A model generated the notes under the pieces. The model saw only the letters and a program-made list of their open reading frames with translations. It was not told the DNA's origin and did no database searches. The translations under genes were made by a program, and so were the position numbers. From Diphasiastrum complanatum (lineage: Eukaryota > Streptophyta > Lycopodiopsida > Lycopodiales > Lycopodiaceae): a DNA stretch of 64,000 bases. Below, in pieces: positions 14,184-26,100 of this stretch; position 1 is the first letter of the stretch, and each line of letters starts with the position of its first letter. The stretch spans positions 76,712,471-76,776,470 of the forward strand of contig CM055095.1 in assembly GCA_029204225.1 (NCBI GenBank), written 5' to 3'.

Positions 14184-17100
14184 CAACAATATAATGGAAC
14201 AATCTATACAGAATATGAATGATTATGGTTCAACCTATAGGGTATCGACAGTTATATTTTTTGCCAATATTGTGTCAATTGGGGCACTTATCAGTCAATT
14301 TGACTTGTTTCTAAGATTCTTTCTGGATTTCGTTCCCTGCCCTCTACAATCCTATGTGCTTGTCACAAATGGCTTCTTAGCCGCCTATGAAATTAGGTGC
14401 ATATCGCATAGACATATTTGCATATGAACACTTCCTCAGATAAACCAAGTTATCTTCATGTGCCTCAACATACACAAGAATGTCAAGTATACCTCAATAA
14501 ACTGGAACTATGTATTCTTGAAACAATCCAGCATGTAATTGGAACAATAGTTGAAATAAAAGGTGTAACATAAACTTAAATGCCCATGCTTAGAAGTTAG
14601 CTCTATAAGAAATAATAAGTGTATCAACTTCTCTCACTTTAAACTGAAAATATCCACTTATTAATTTTAGAGAATTATCCAACTAAATAATAAGTCAAAG
14701 TTATCTTTTGTCCTAGCCAAAGAATACTATTCTTTATTATGGCTTCATCTAGAGCATGATTGTCTATGCGCATCCACAAGAAGAATCGATGCTATTAACG
14801 TCTTGCAAATCCCTTATCGAACAACTCTTGGATCTTTCCTTTACCTTCCTGCTATTCCAAAAGACTTATCGATACAGATTTTGAAAAGGAGGTCTACTAT
14901 ATATAAAAGTCCAATTTGATGCATTTTCGTCTTTTAGGCCTTAACCATGTATGTGCCTCATTGAGCCAGATGCAACACTCGCACAATGGCAACCATGTCC
15001 ATTCATGTGTTGCCTACAATGTGATTTTGTAAATACTCACAATTTGAAGTTAATACAACTACTTGTGTTTAAGTCTTTGGTTGCTAGAGAACCTTTGTCA
15101 ATTTCATCTGGTATTAGAGCCCCGATGTGGATCAAGGGTGCAGAGCCACAAGAATATTGTTGGTCATAGACTAGTGGTCTGATTCTTGGAAAGCCGTATC
15201 GGAGCAACCATGGTATGTGATTCTTTCAGCCTATAGGAAGTGTAAAGCTAGGGTTTGGGCAGCCGACATGTGCTATAATTGAAGCATCAATTGGCATCAA
15301 AAAAACTTGGCAAGATAGTGAATAGTTCTCTAGCAATAGGCCAGTTTGGGCAAGCTCCAACTTGCTATAGATTCCAGCTCAATTGGTGAAGGTAGGGGCT
15401 AATTTTTGAATCAAACCTCATCGGGATATTAATTGAATACATTGTCAACACCTCTAATGCAAATTTTAGCAAGTAGGTCATGCAAGACACATGGTCTACT
15501 TGACACCTAGAGCTGAATCTAGTAGGTGACACCTCGTGGATAACTATCATGCATGTACGATGTGGCACCCAAGATCTTTTGGATCTTGCGGGGTTACCGC
15601 ACCCTCCTCCTAGTCAATTAATCACTTGCTGCAATCCATCTCTCTTGTCAAGGACCTTGAGCTCTGATGTCTGCTAACTTTCTTGAATCTCCATGAATAT
15701 GAATGATTTTTGTTTATCCGATATGTTTATTATCATCTATCAGAGTTATGATGCTATATAGGATGATGTACAGGTTTCAACATGCCTGATTAGATCCTTG
15801 AATAAGCACCTTAATCTTGAAAGTGGGCAACCTACAAGCAAAATAGATCTTTTCAGATTGCAATTGGTACTAATGGAGAGCTATCATTATGGGGATGACA
15901 GCCATAGCAAACAAATTGGATATTGCACTATTTTTCCAAAAGTAACTCAAGATTTGGAATAGTCCTAATATGGAAAATCGGCCCTCTGGTATTCAAGATT
16001 GTTGGTTACGCCTCGATTTAATTCCATGTCAAGGCAAGTTTGTGACTAATGACCTTGACAGGCACCAGACACTCTCATTGTGACATATGGAGCAGCGCAT
16101 GTACGTGTGACTGATGTATGCATGAAGACTGCATGGGAGTTGTGACCTATTTATAGCCGGATTACATGGGGATTGCATAAGTGAGTGCACAAGCCTCTGC
16201 TCTCTATATATTGGAGTAGAAACTTGCCCATCGACACTTTTAGGCTTAAGTTCAGGTTACCAGTCTCTCTCTTCTCCTCAAGCATTCACTTGCAATGGCT
16301 CAGGGGCTAGATCCGGGATTGATCCAGGTTTGGTTGGGAGGTTTTGCTCCTACATGTCTAGTTATGGACTCGCCTCATTACATTCACCGCGTCCATTTAC
16401 ATTTACAGTTGCTTTACTTTATGCATAAGCAGGCCTTGGGCCCTTTTTTATTCATTAGTGACATTCAAACTATATGGTTGGCCTTTGGCCTTATTGTTCA
16501 TTATTAGGCCATTTGGACATATTACTGGAGAGTGGGGCCTTCTTGGAGGGCGCACTATTATCCCTCCCAGTTGGGCCCTAGCCACTGGAAGCTTCCTTTT
16601 AGGGCTTCCTCTTGGCTATAAGTAGGGAAACTGTGTCATTTGTCATTCAGCTGATGATATTGATCTCTCTCTTTAGCCTCCTTAATCTCTCTCTTTCTTG
16701 CTTTCTAGGGTTAAGTCTTGCTTATGTGATGCTTTCATAGCTTAATTCTAGATCAGCTGTGGCTCTATTCGTAACTTGGTATCAGAGCACTTTTCTGAGC
16801 ACAATCTAGAATTTTTTCTTTGCTGCCTTGCCTTGCTCCTCCATCGCTGTTCCTACAGCTCCATTACCGTTTTGACAGCCCTATTCCATCGCTGCTCCTT
16901 CCACTCCTTCCTGCCCAGCGTTCCCCCTGTTTTGTCCCCTCTTTTCTTTGCTGCCCAACGCTCCTCCTCTTCCTTTCCATCGCTGTCCCTGCCTTCCGAC
17001 CTATCACTTTCGTCTGATATTTTTCCAGTTTGCAGCCATCTTCCACAGTTAGTTCCCTGACTGTCCAGAGCCCATCCTCATCCAAAAACTACCCAATTCC

Positions 17101-20100
17101 GACATCATTTGCTATTCCAAACAGCTAAAATTCTTCAACCTGTAAATCGCTGCCTCAGCACTCCCAACTTGTCACTTTTGCCTTTTTTTTTCTCCAATTC
17201 CAGCCATCTTTTACAGCTTATCAAAAGGCTGTCGCGCGCTCATTCTCCACCACATTTTCAGCAATTCTGACTCCGTTTACTCTTTCAAATTCACATTGTA
17301 TCCCTGGCTGTCCAGCGCATTTTTACAGCTTCTCCATTGTTCATTGCTGTCTGTTTTTTTTTCAGTTGTGATAATATTGGTTGTAATAGGCTAATTTGGG
17401 GTGACGACAAGAGTCCGCTCCCTCAAGTTTTCGTCTATTCCTTCCACTATCATTATGGCACATTCACCTACCCCGAGTGAGACTACTCAGGAAACCTTAT
17501 CCGATAAGTTTCGTCGCATGGATGAGACCCTTTCTGGCCTCGTTCTTCGCTTCGATTCAGTTATGACCGGCTTTGCTACTATGCAGTCACAGATTGATTC
17601 TTTACATCCTCATGGTCCTGGTAAAGCTCCTGTTTTTCCTACATTTGGGACTCCCCCTCCATTTGGATTTCCATCTTCTTCTGCTAGTCAGCCTAGTGGT
17701 GGACCGTTCATTCCATCTAACCCACCTCCTGGTTTCTTTCCTCGTCCCCCCCTTCCTGAGCCACACTTTGCTCGAGACTTTCGTGATAGGGTACAGCTTG
17801 CTACCTATTCCGGTTCCTCTGACGGGAACTTATTAGAGAATTGGTTTGCTAAGCTTGTGTTACGAGCTCGTAACCAGTGCCGAACCCTAGAGAACACAGA
17901 TAGGTCAGATACCACAGTCAGGGTCGTGTCCAGCGTACATGACCAACAGGGCAAGACAGTGTGAGTAGTGTGCCCAGCACGGTCCATAGCCATGGCGGGC
18001 CTAACACAGCCTAGGGACCCTGTCAGCAGGATAGGGCCCCCAGTTGGGTCCCGACGTGCAGTCGGCCACGTCAGTGCCACGTGGTCGACACTTGGCAGTA
18101 GCATGCTACCAGTCCTCACACTGGGCTAGGAGGGGCTTACTCTATATCAGGGAGTAGGCAAGGTTGGGTGAAGCAGTTAGTGTTTGCCCTACTGTGGTGT
18201 TAGGATCTATTACACTGGTATCAGAGCCATCTCCATCCTAGGGAGTTAGGAGCAGCAGTAGAGAAAGCTATCAGAAGATAGGAAGTGTTTCTCAGATTCT
18301 CAAAGAGGAATAGAGGAGGAGGATCGCTGTAGGAGCAGCCTTCAAACTTTTGATTTTGACTGAGAAATCACAGTAGCAAGGAGTCAGATTCCAAGTGTAG
18401 GTAACTCGCTGGGAAAAACAGCTGTTTCTAACTGAGTTCAGGGGATTCTCTATAGTTTTCCCAGCGAAATTAGAGTAGGAAGAAGCCAGCACCTCCATCG
18501 CTGTACAGTCAGAGACCTGCATCTGATTTCCAAGGAAAAAGTTACTGGTTCTCAGCGAGTTTGAAGCCAAAAAAGAGGAGCAGGCCCAGCGCTGCCAGTG
18601 CTTCTGAAAATCTGGTTTTTGGACAAGTTTTTGGGCCCCAACGTCAGAGATTTGGAGCAAGAGGATTCCTACCAGATCAGCGAATAGGAGACTTCTGAAA
18701 TTTCAGAATTCAGAAGGGTTTTTGGACTTCAGATTTGCCATTTAGTGGACAAATTGAGATGCTGTCAGACCAGCAAGGGGGGATAGCAAAAGTTTCAGAT
18801 CTTGTTGCACATTTTCCAACCTCAAATCAGATTGAGAAAGAAGCTGAGAAGGGCTTTTCTGTATTCTCTCTGTGGAAGTACAGTTCTTAGAAAGAGCTAA
18901 GTTTCCTTTCCCTTGTACAGTTGTAAATTAGACTTTTAGACTTTTTTTTTCCTTCAGAAGTTAAGGTAGCTCTCTTTCAGTTCCGAAGATGACCACTCCT
19001 CAGGGACCTGATCAACCCCCGGAGAGAGGCTTCGACGAACTTGAAACAGAAGCCTTGGCTTACAGAAAAGGGAAGGAACCCATGGAAGTAGAAGAACAGG
19101 AACAGTTCGCCGAAGAACTCGACGAACTGGTTACCAAGGAGCAGTTCCTCCAATTGGTAACAGAAGTGGATGATCTGAAGTTGGCATTAGCCAATTTCAA
19201 GTCCAGTGTGGACGACTCGTTCGCTGAACTCAAAAACTTGATTTTGAGTTCCGCGAAAGGAAGCCTTCCCTCCACTTCTCAGTTATCCCCTTCTCCACTT
19301 CCATCAGTTTCGGGTGAGACTTTACGGTCTCACCCCAGTGTTTTTAAAGATTTAAAGCCTCCTACTTTTAATGGGGAAGAGAAGGATAGAAATGCAGATA
19401 TTCTACAAACCTTCCTCAGCAAATGGAAGAACATTCATGCTCTTAAACAGACCCCTGACCATTTGCAAGCAATTGAGGCCAGTCTTTCCTTAGGGCCTAT
19501 GGCCTATAAGTGGTGGTTAAATCTCCAGGAGACTGGGCAGACTCCTCGGTCATGGAAAGCTTTTGAAGAAGCTTTCCTAAGAGAATTTCTACCAGAAAAT
19601 GAACTGGATAGAGCCTGGGAAGCCTGGGAAAGAACGGTAATGGATAAATCCCTCATCCAATATACCTCGCAGTATCGAGAAGCCATTTTAAAGATTAAAA
19701 ATATGGATGACTATTAGAAAATTAGGGGATTTGTCCGTGACCTCAAAGATGAATATAAAGTAGAGGTCCAGAGAAACTCGCCTACTACCCTTGAGCAAGC
19801 TCTCAGATATGCTCAAATCTATGATGATTCAGTAGGTAGGAAGAGGGCGAGACAGCAACCACTTTCTGAGCAGCCTCCTCAGAAAGACTTTCAATTTAAA
19901 AAGAAATTTTTAAAAAGAAGGAGGGGTCTATGCGTCTTTGCGTAGATTACAGAGCCCTCAAGTCCGTATAAAAGCGGAAGATGTCTCGAAAACAGCTTTT
20001 AGGACTTGTCATGGTCATTATGAGTTTAGGGTGATGCCATTTGGGCTCACAAATGCTCCAGCTACCTTTATGACCTTGATGAACAGTGTCCTTAGACCAT

Positions 20101-23100
20101 ACTTGGGTAAGTTTGTAGTCGTATTTTTAGATGACATCCTCGTCTACAGCAAAACGAGGAAGGAGCATCTAAAACACTTCAAAAAGGTGTTTCGACTGCT
20201 CAGAAAGCATAAGCTTTATGCTAAACAATCCAAGTGTGAGTTCTTCGTTGAAAAACTAGCATATTTGGGTCACATTATCTCTTCAGATGGGATTAAGATG
20301 GACCCAAATAAGGTTAAAGCCATACTCAGTTGGCTGAGACCTCAGAATATTTTGGAACTTCAAATCTTTCTTGGTCTGGCGGGATATTACAGACGATTTG
20401 TCAAAGAATATGCTCAGATAGCAGTCCCTATGACAAATCTCCTTAAGGGGAAGGGAAAGGAGTTCATTTGGGAGTCCGCACAACAGGAGAGCTTTGATGC
20501 TCTCAAAACAGCCTTAGCTACAGCACCAGTTTTAAAAGTCGTCGACCCCAATCAGCCATTTGTGGTCGAAACAGATGCTAGCGACTTTGTAGTAGGTGCT
20601 GTGCTAACTCAGGGTGGACGACCAGTTGCGTTCGAGAGTAAAAAACTCGAGCCAGCTCAGACTAGGTACAGTGCCTATGAAAAGGAACTCTTTTCTATAG
20701 TCCATGCCCTTAAGACTTGGAGGCATTATTTGTATGGTGCCAACTTTGAGGTCCTGACAGACCATGAGAGTCTCAGATACCTTTGCAATCAACCTGAGCT
20801 TAGAGGTCGGAAAGCTCGTTGGGCAGAGTTGATGCAAGAGTTTGACATGTCTATCAGATATAGACGTGGAAAATTCAATACAGTAGCAGATGCCCTTAGC
20901 AGAATGCCTATGATAAACGAGCTGAGTTTTACTCAGATTCGTAATGAGTTACTCGAGTCCTTGAGAGGGAAATGCCAGCATGATGCATTCTTCTCTATTA
21001 TCTGGAACTCAGTCCAGAACAGACAGTTACAGACTCCAAAACCAGTTCCCGGGGTTGGTGCCAGTTCATCCAAGAATACGGCAGCTTCCGTTGAGGATGA
21101 TGATGAGTCCGAGTATACGTCGTTAGATGACGTTGAGGATTCTGAGCCTGTATTACCCAAGCAAACCCCAGTGGTTGAGGGTCAGTGGACTCAAGGATTC
21201 AAATGGAAACAGTATTCCATTCAGGATGAGTACTTGCTCTATAGAGATAGAGTATGTGTCCCCAATTCAGAGGATTATAGGCAGCAGGTCCTATATGAAT
21301 GTCATGACAATCCTAGCGCGGGACACCCAGGCATACAAAAGACCTATGAGCTTCTTCGTAGGCAATTTTTCTGGCCCAGTATGAAAAAGGACGTCCACCA
21401 GTATGTAACCAGTTGCCAGAAATGTCAAGTAAATAAAGCAGGGCGTTTAAAGGCAGGAGGGTTGTTGCATCCCTTGGAAATACCAGCTGGTAAATGGGAG
21501 AGTATCTCCATGGATTTTATAGTAGGCCTGCCTAAAACCCAAAAGGGTAATGACGCTATATGGGTCACAGTTGGCCGTCTGACCAAAATGGCTCATTTCA
21601 TTCCGACCAAAACAACCGTTAGAGCTCCAGAGTTAGCGAGGTTGTTTGTAGACGGGCTATTTAAATTGTACGGTCTACCTTCCGGCATAGTCAGCGACCG
21701 GGACAGTAAGTTTACTGGAAATTTTTGGAGGGCAGTATTCCATCATCTCCATACTAAACTTAATATGAGTACCACCGACCATCCACAGACGGACGGTCAA
21801 ACAAAAAGGGTAAATCAAGTGCTGGAGGATATGCTTCGTGCATACGTCAGCAAGAAGCAGACTAATTGGGAGGAGTATCTCTCGATATTAGAGTTTGCTT
21901 ACAACAGTACCAAACATTCAGCTACGGAATACAACCCATTTATGCTGATGTACGGTTTTCAGCCACGCTCACCCACAGCTGTAGGGTTTAAACAAGAAAA
22001 AGTTGAAGCAGCCAGAAACTTTTTAGAAGACCTAAACCAGATGATAGAACATGCTAAGCGTAGGATTAGACAATCCCAGGATCGAGCACGGTATTATGCA
22101 GATCCACACAGACGGGATGTGCAGTTCTCCACTGGTGAGAAAGTCTACTTGAGAGTCCCAGTTGACTCTAAAACCCTCAAATCAGGAGTGTGTGCTAAGT
22201 TGTCTCCAAGGTATTGTGGTCCCTTTACCATCAGTAGGAGACTAGGCGAGGTCACCTATGAACTAGAACTCCCACACAGCAGTAAGGTTTTTCCAGTCTT
22301 TCATGTAAGTCAGTTACGAAAAGCCTTAACCAGATCAGACAATCTGGTAGGGGACAGTGTTCTAGTTCTCCCATTGGATCCTCAACAACCTCCACATGAA
22401 CCAGAGGAGATTCTTGATAGTAGAGAGACGCAGACTCGTCATACTCTATACCGAGAATATCTGGTTAAGTGGAATGATCAGCCTGTTGAGAATGCCACTT
22501 GGGAAAGAGGCAGCGTCCTTCGCAAGATTTTTCCAGAATTTGTCTTAGAGGACCAAGACGGTTCTTAAGGGGGAGGGAGTGTTACGAGCTCGTAACAAGT
22601 GCCGAACCCTAGAGAACACAGATAGGTCAGATACCACGGTCAGGGTCGTGTCCAGCGTACATGACCAACAGGGCAAGACAGTGTGAGTAGTGTGCCCAGC
22701 ACGGTCCATAGCCATGGCGGGCCTAACACAGCCTAGGGACCCTGTCAGCAGGATAGGGCCCCCAGTTGGGTCCCGACGTGCAGTCGGCCACGTAAGTGCC
22801 ACGTAGTCGACACTAGGCAGTAGCATGCTACCAGTCCTCACACTGGGCTAGGAGGGGCTTACTCTATATCAGGGAGTAGGCAAGGTTGGGTGGAGCAGTT
22901 AGTGTTTGCCCTACTGTGGTGTTAGGGAGCAGTTAGTGTTTGCCCTACTGTGGTGTTAGGATCTATTACAGCTTGACACATATTTTCAGATTTACCCCAA
23001 GACTGATCCTCGGGAGATCCAGTTGGCTGCTTTACATTTAGATGGACGTGCCGCCACGTGGTGGCGAGTTTATAGAGTTGATCCTGATCGGGAAGGGCTC

Positions 23101-26100
23101 CATGTATGGCATACTTTTCGCCGTGACCTCCGCCATGCTATGATTGATCCTCAGTGGCTTGACCACCAACGTGATACATTCCGTAGTCTCACTCAGACCA
23201 GTGATCTTGCTTCTTATACAGGTCAGTTTATGGAGCTTTCTTATCTTTTCACAGATCTACAGCCCACTGACTTATTTCTCGTTACATTGCTGGGCTTCGT
23301 GGTGCTTTACGTTATGATGTTTCTTCCTTCCGTCCTACCACACTTGTTGAGGCGATGTCTCTTGCCAGTACTTTACAGCATAAGTACTCTGACACCCTTC
23401 CTTCCCGCTTCTCCCGACCTCGTCCTTCTGCTTCATCTTTTCCCGCTACATTCACCCCTACACCGGCCCCTTCTGTTCCAGCTCTCTCCATTGCCCCTTC
23501 GCCTCCTCGTCCTCCGACTCCTCGACCTGCTTTTGTCCAACGTTACACGTCTGCAGAGTTCACTGATCTTCAGCAGAAGCGTCTTTGCTTTCGTTGTAAG
23601 AGTCCTGACCATCTTGCCCGTGATTGCCGCCAGCCTCTCCCTACTACTGCTGTTTTTTACCATGAGGGCACTACTCCAGATGATTCCGATATCTACATTC
23701 ATATTTCTGATGAGCCTGACTTATCCTCTGAGCCTTCCCCTGATTTACTTCCTGCTACTTGCCATGCTCAGCTTGCATATGCTACTTGGACAGGGCGTCC
23801 TGGTCCTCGCTCCATTCGGTTACGTGTGCGTATTACAGGTCGAGAGTATATTGCTTTAGTTGATACTGGTAGCACTCATTCTTTTATTAGCAGTTATATC
23901 ACTAGTCGGATCCGTGCTTCACCTGTTCCTGCTTCCCAGCCTCTCACAGTTGAGGTTGCCAGTTCTCATTCTTTTCCTAGTTCTCAGATGTTTCAGCGTT
24001 TACCATACCGCATTGGAGATTTCTCTGGACAGGCAAATCTTTACATTATCCCTATGGAGCGTTATGATCTTATCCTTGGTGCTGATTGGTTTGCATCTCT
24101 TGGAGCCGTTACACTGGACTTGACACGGCAGACATTGACATTTGTACATGATGTAGTTACACACTCACTTGTGGGCATTGATTCTCAGGGAGACTTCCAG
24201 TTGATTACTGGAGAGCAGTTTATTCGCAACCTGCCGAAGGCTCATTGTGCTGCCTTATTATGTGTTCAGCGGGCAGTACCAGTTCCTCCAGTTTCTACAC
24301 CAGCAGCTGTTCCTCAGGTGATTTTTGACTTATTACATCAGTATGCTTTTGTCTTTTCAGAACCTACGACGCTACCACCATTACGTGACGTGAACCATCA
24401 TATTGATTTGCGTCCTGGTTCTGCTCCTCCCTCCCGTCCCCCTTATCGTATGTCTCGATCTGAGCGTGATGAGCTTGAGCTCCATATTACTGCCTTGTTA
24501 GATCAAGGTCTCATTGTTCCTAGTCACAGCCCTTTTGGTGCTCCTGTTCTCCTTATTAATAAGAAAGATGGTACCAAACGCCTTTGTAATTACCGTGTTT
24601 TATATAAGTTGACTATTCGTAATCAGTACCCTATTCCACACATGGATGACCTCTTTGACCAGCTCGGTACCTCTAAAATCTTTTCCAAGATAGACCTTCG
24701 TTCTCGATATTACCAAATCAGGATGCACCCTTCTGACGAACATAAGACTGCTTTCCGTACTCATCTTGGTTTATATGAATTTCGTGTGCTTCCTTTTGGT
24801 GTTACTAATGGCCCTCCTACGTTCCAGAATGTGATGAATAACGTCTTACGTCCGCTTCTTGGTCATTGTGTCTTGGTTTATTTTGATGATATTCTTATTT
24901 TTAGTCAGTCTCTTGTTGAGCATGTTGCCCATCTTTCCTCGGTCTTTCAGTTACTTGTACACCACCAGTTATTTGCTAAGTTGTCTAAATGTTCTTTTGC
25001 TGTTTCTGAGATCGAGTTTCTTGGTTTTCTTATTTGTAATGGTCACATTCGTCTGGACCCTCATAAGGTTCAGGCCATCCAGGATTGGCCTATACCTATT
25101 GATATTCATCATGTTCGTATGTTTCTTGGGTTAGCCACTCACCTTCGTCGTCCAGTTCCTCATTTTGCTACTATCGCAGCTCCTCTTCATGCACTTTTGA
25201 AGAAGTCTAGTACTTTTCTGTGGACTCCTGATTGTCAGACAGCGTTTGATACTCTTCGTCGTGCTGTTGTTGATGTTGCCGTTATGTGTTTACCATAGTT
25301 TGATCAGAAGTTTCTTGTTGAGACTGATGCTAGTAATGTTGGTTTGGGTGCTTTACTTCGCCAGTCACAATGTATTATTGCTTATGAGTCGCGTCGTCTT
25401 CGCTCTTATGAGCAACGTTATTCTGTGCATGAGAAAGAGCTTCTTGCTATTATCTATGCTCTTAAGAAGTGGCGTCATTATCTGTATCGAGTCCCATTTG
25501 ACATTATTACTGATCACCGGTCTTTACGTTATCTGTTTTTTCAACGTAACCTTAGTGATCGTCAATTTCGTTGGTTGTAGTTTTTACAGTCTTTTAATTT
25601 CTCCATATTGTATCGTCCTGGTCGTGCTAACACTGCTGCTGATGCATTATCTCGTCTTCCAGCTTTGTTAAATACACTCGTTTCTACTATTCCTCCATGG
25701 TTTGATGCTCTACCTGCAGCATACCTTACATGTTCTGATTTTCGTGATGTTTATAGTTCTACCCCACCTGTTTCGTCCAGTCCTCATCAGGTTTACTCCA
25801 TTATTGACAATCGTCTTTATCATTATGATTCTCTTTGTATCCCTAGTTCTTTGGGTATCCGTTCCCAGTTGTTGTCAGATGCTCATTCCTCTCCTGTTGG
25901 GGGTCACTTTGGTTTTCAGAAGTCTTATGCTCGTCTCAAAGACCATTTCTATTGGCCCTCTCTTCGATCTGAGCTTGCTGTACTTATTCGTACCTGCCCT
26001 TTCTGTCTTCGTAATAAGTACTCCCGTTCTAAATCTGCTGGTTTGCTCCAGAGTTGGCCTATTCCTCATCGCCAGTGGACTGATATATCTATGGACTTTA

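Larger units (their letters stand above)
17858..22970 (+). mobile_element. Gypsy-2: young chromovirus nested in Gypsy-3 gag
   Basis: The LTRs are 17858-18214 (357 bp) and 22580-22970 (391 bp), both TGTTA...TTACA, differing at about six bases plus a 34-bp tandem duplication in the 3' copy. A perfect target duplication, GCTTG, lies at 17853-17857 and 22971-22975. The primer site (TGGTATCAGAGCC, 18216-18228) and polypurine tract (AAGGGGGAGGGAG, 22567-22579) are in place. The coding region is internally deleted. The element cannot be autonomous, but its structural ends are intact. Confidence 0.95.
17456..23590 (+). pseudogene. Gypsy-3 gag, split by Gypsy-2
   Basis: Gag starts with [12 protein letters not shown] at 17456. 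It has a coiled-coil-like segment, then a Pro/Phe-rich linker, and reaches ENWFAKL at 17857, where Gypsy-2 interrupts. It resumes at 22971 with [13 protein letters not shown] and ATWWRVY, the Ty3/gypsy retrotrans_gag pattern. A frameshift lies near 23285-23355. The CCHC knuckle [14 protein letters not shown] (about 23586-23627) follows in the frame shared with pol. Confidence 0.88.

Noticed and set aside
16777-16789. tRNA gene fragments at the TGGTATCAGAGC sites
   Set aside because: They sit directly beside LTR ends and match only the 3' end of tRNA-iMet. They are primer binding sites.
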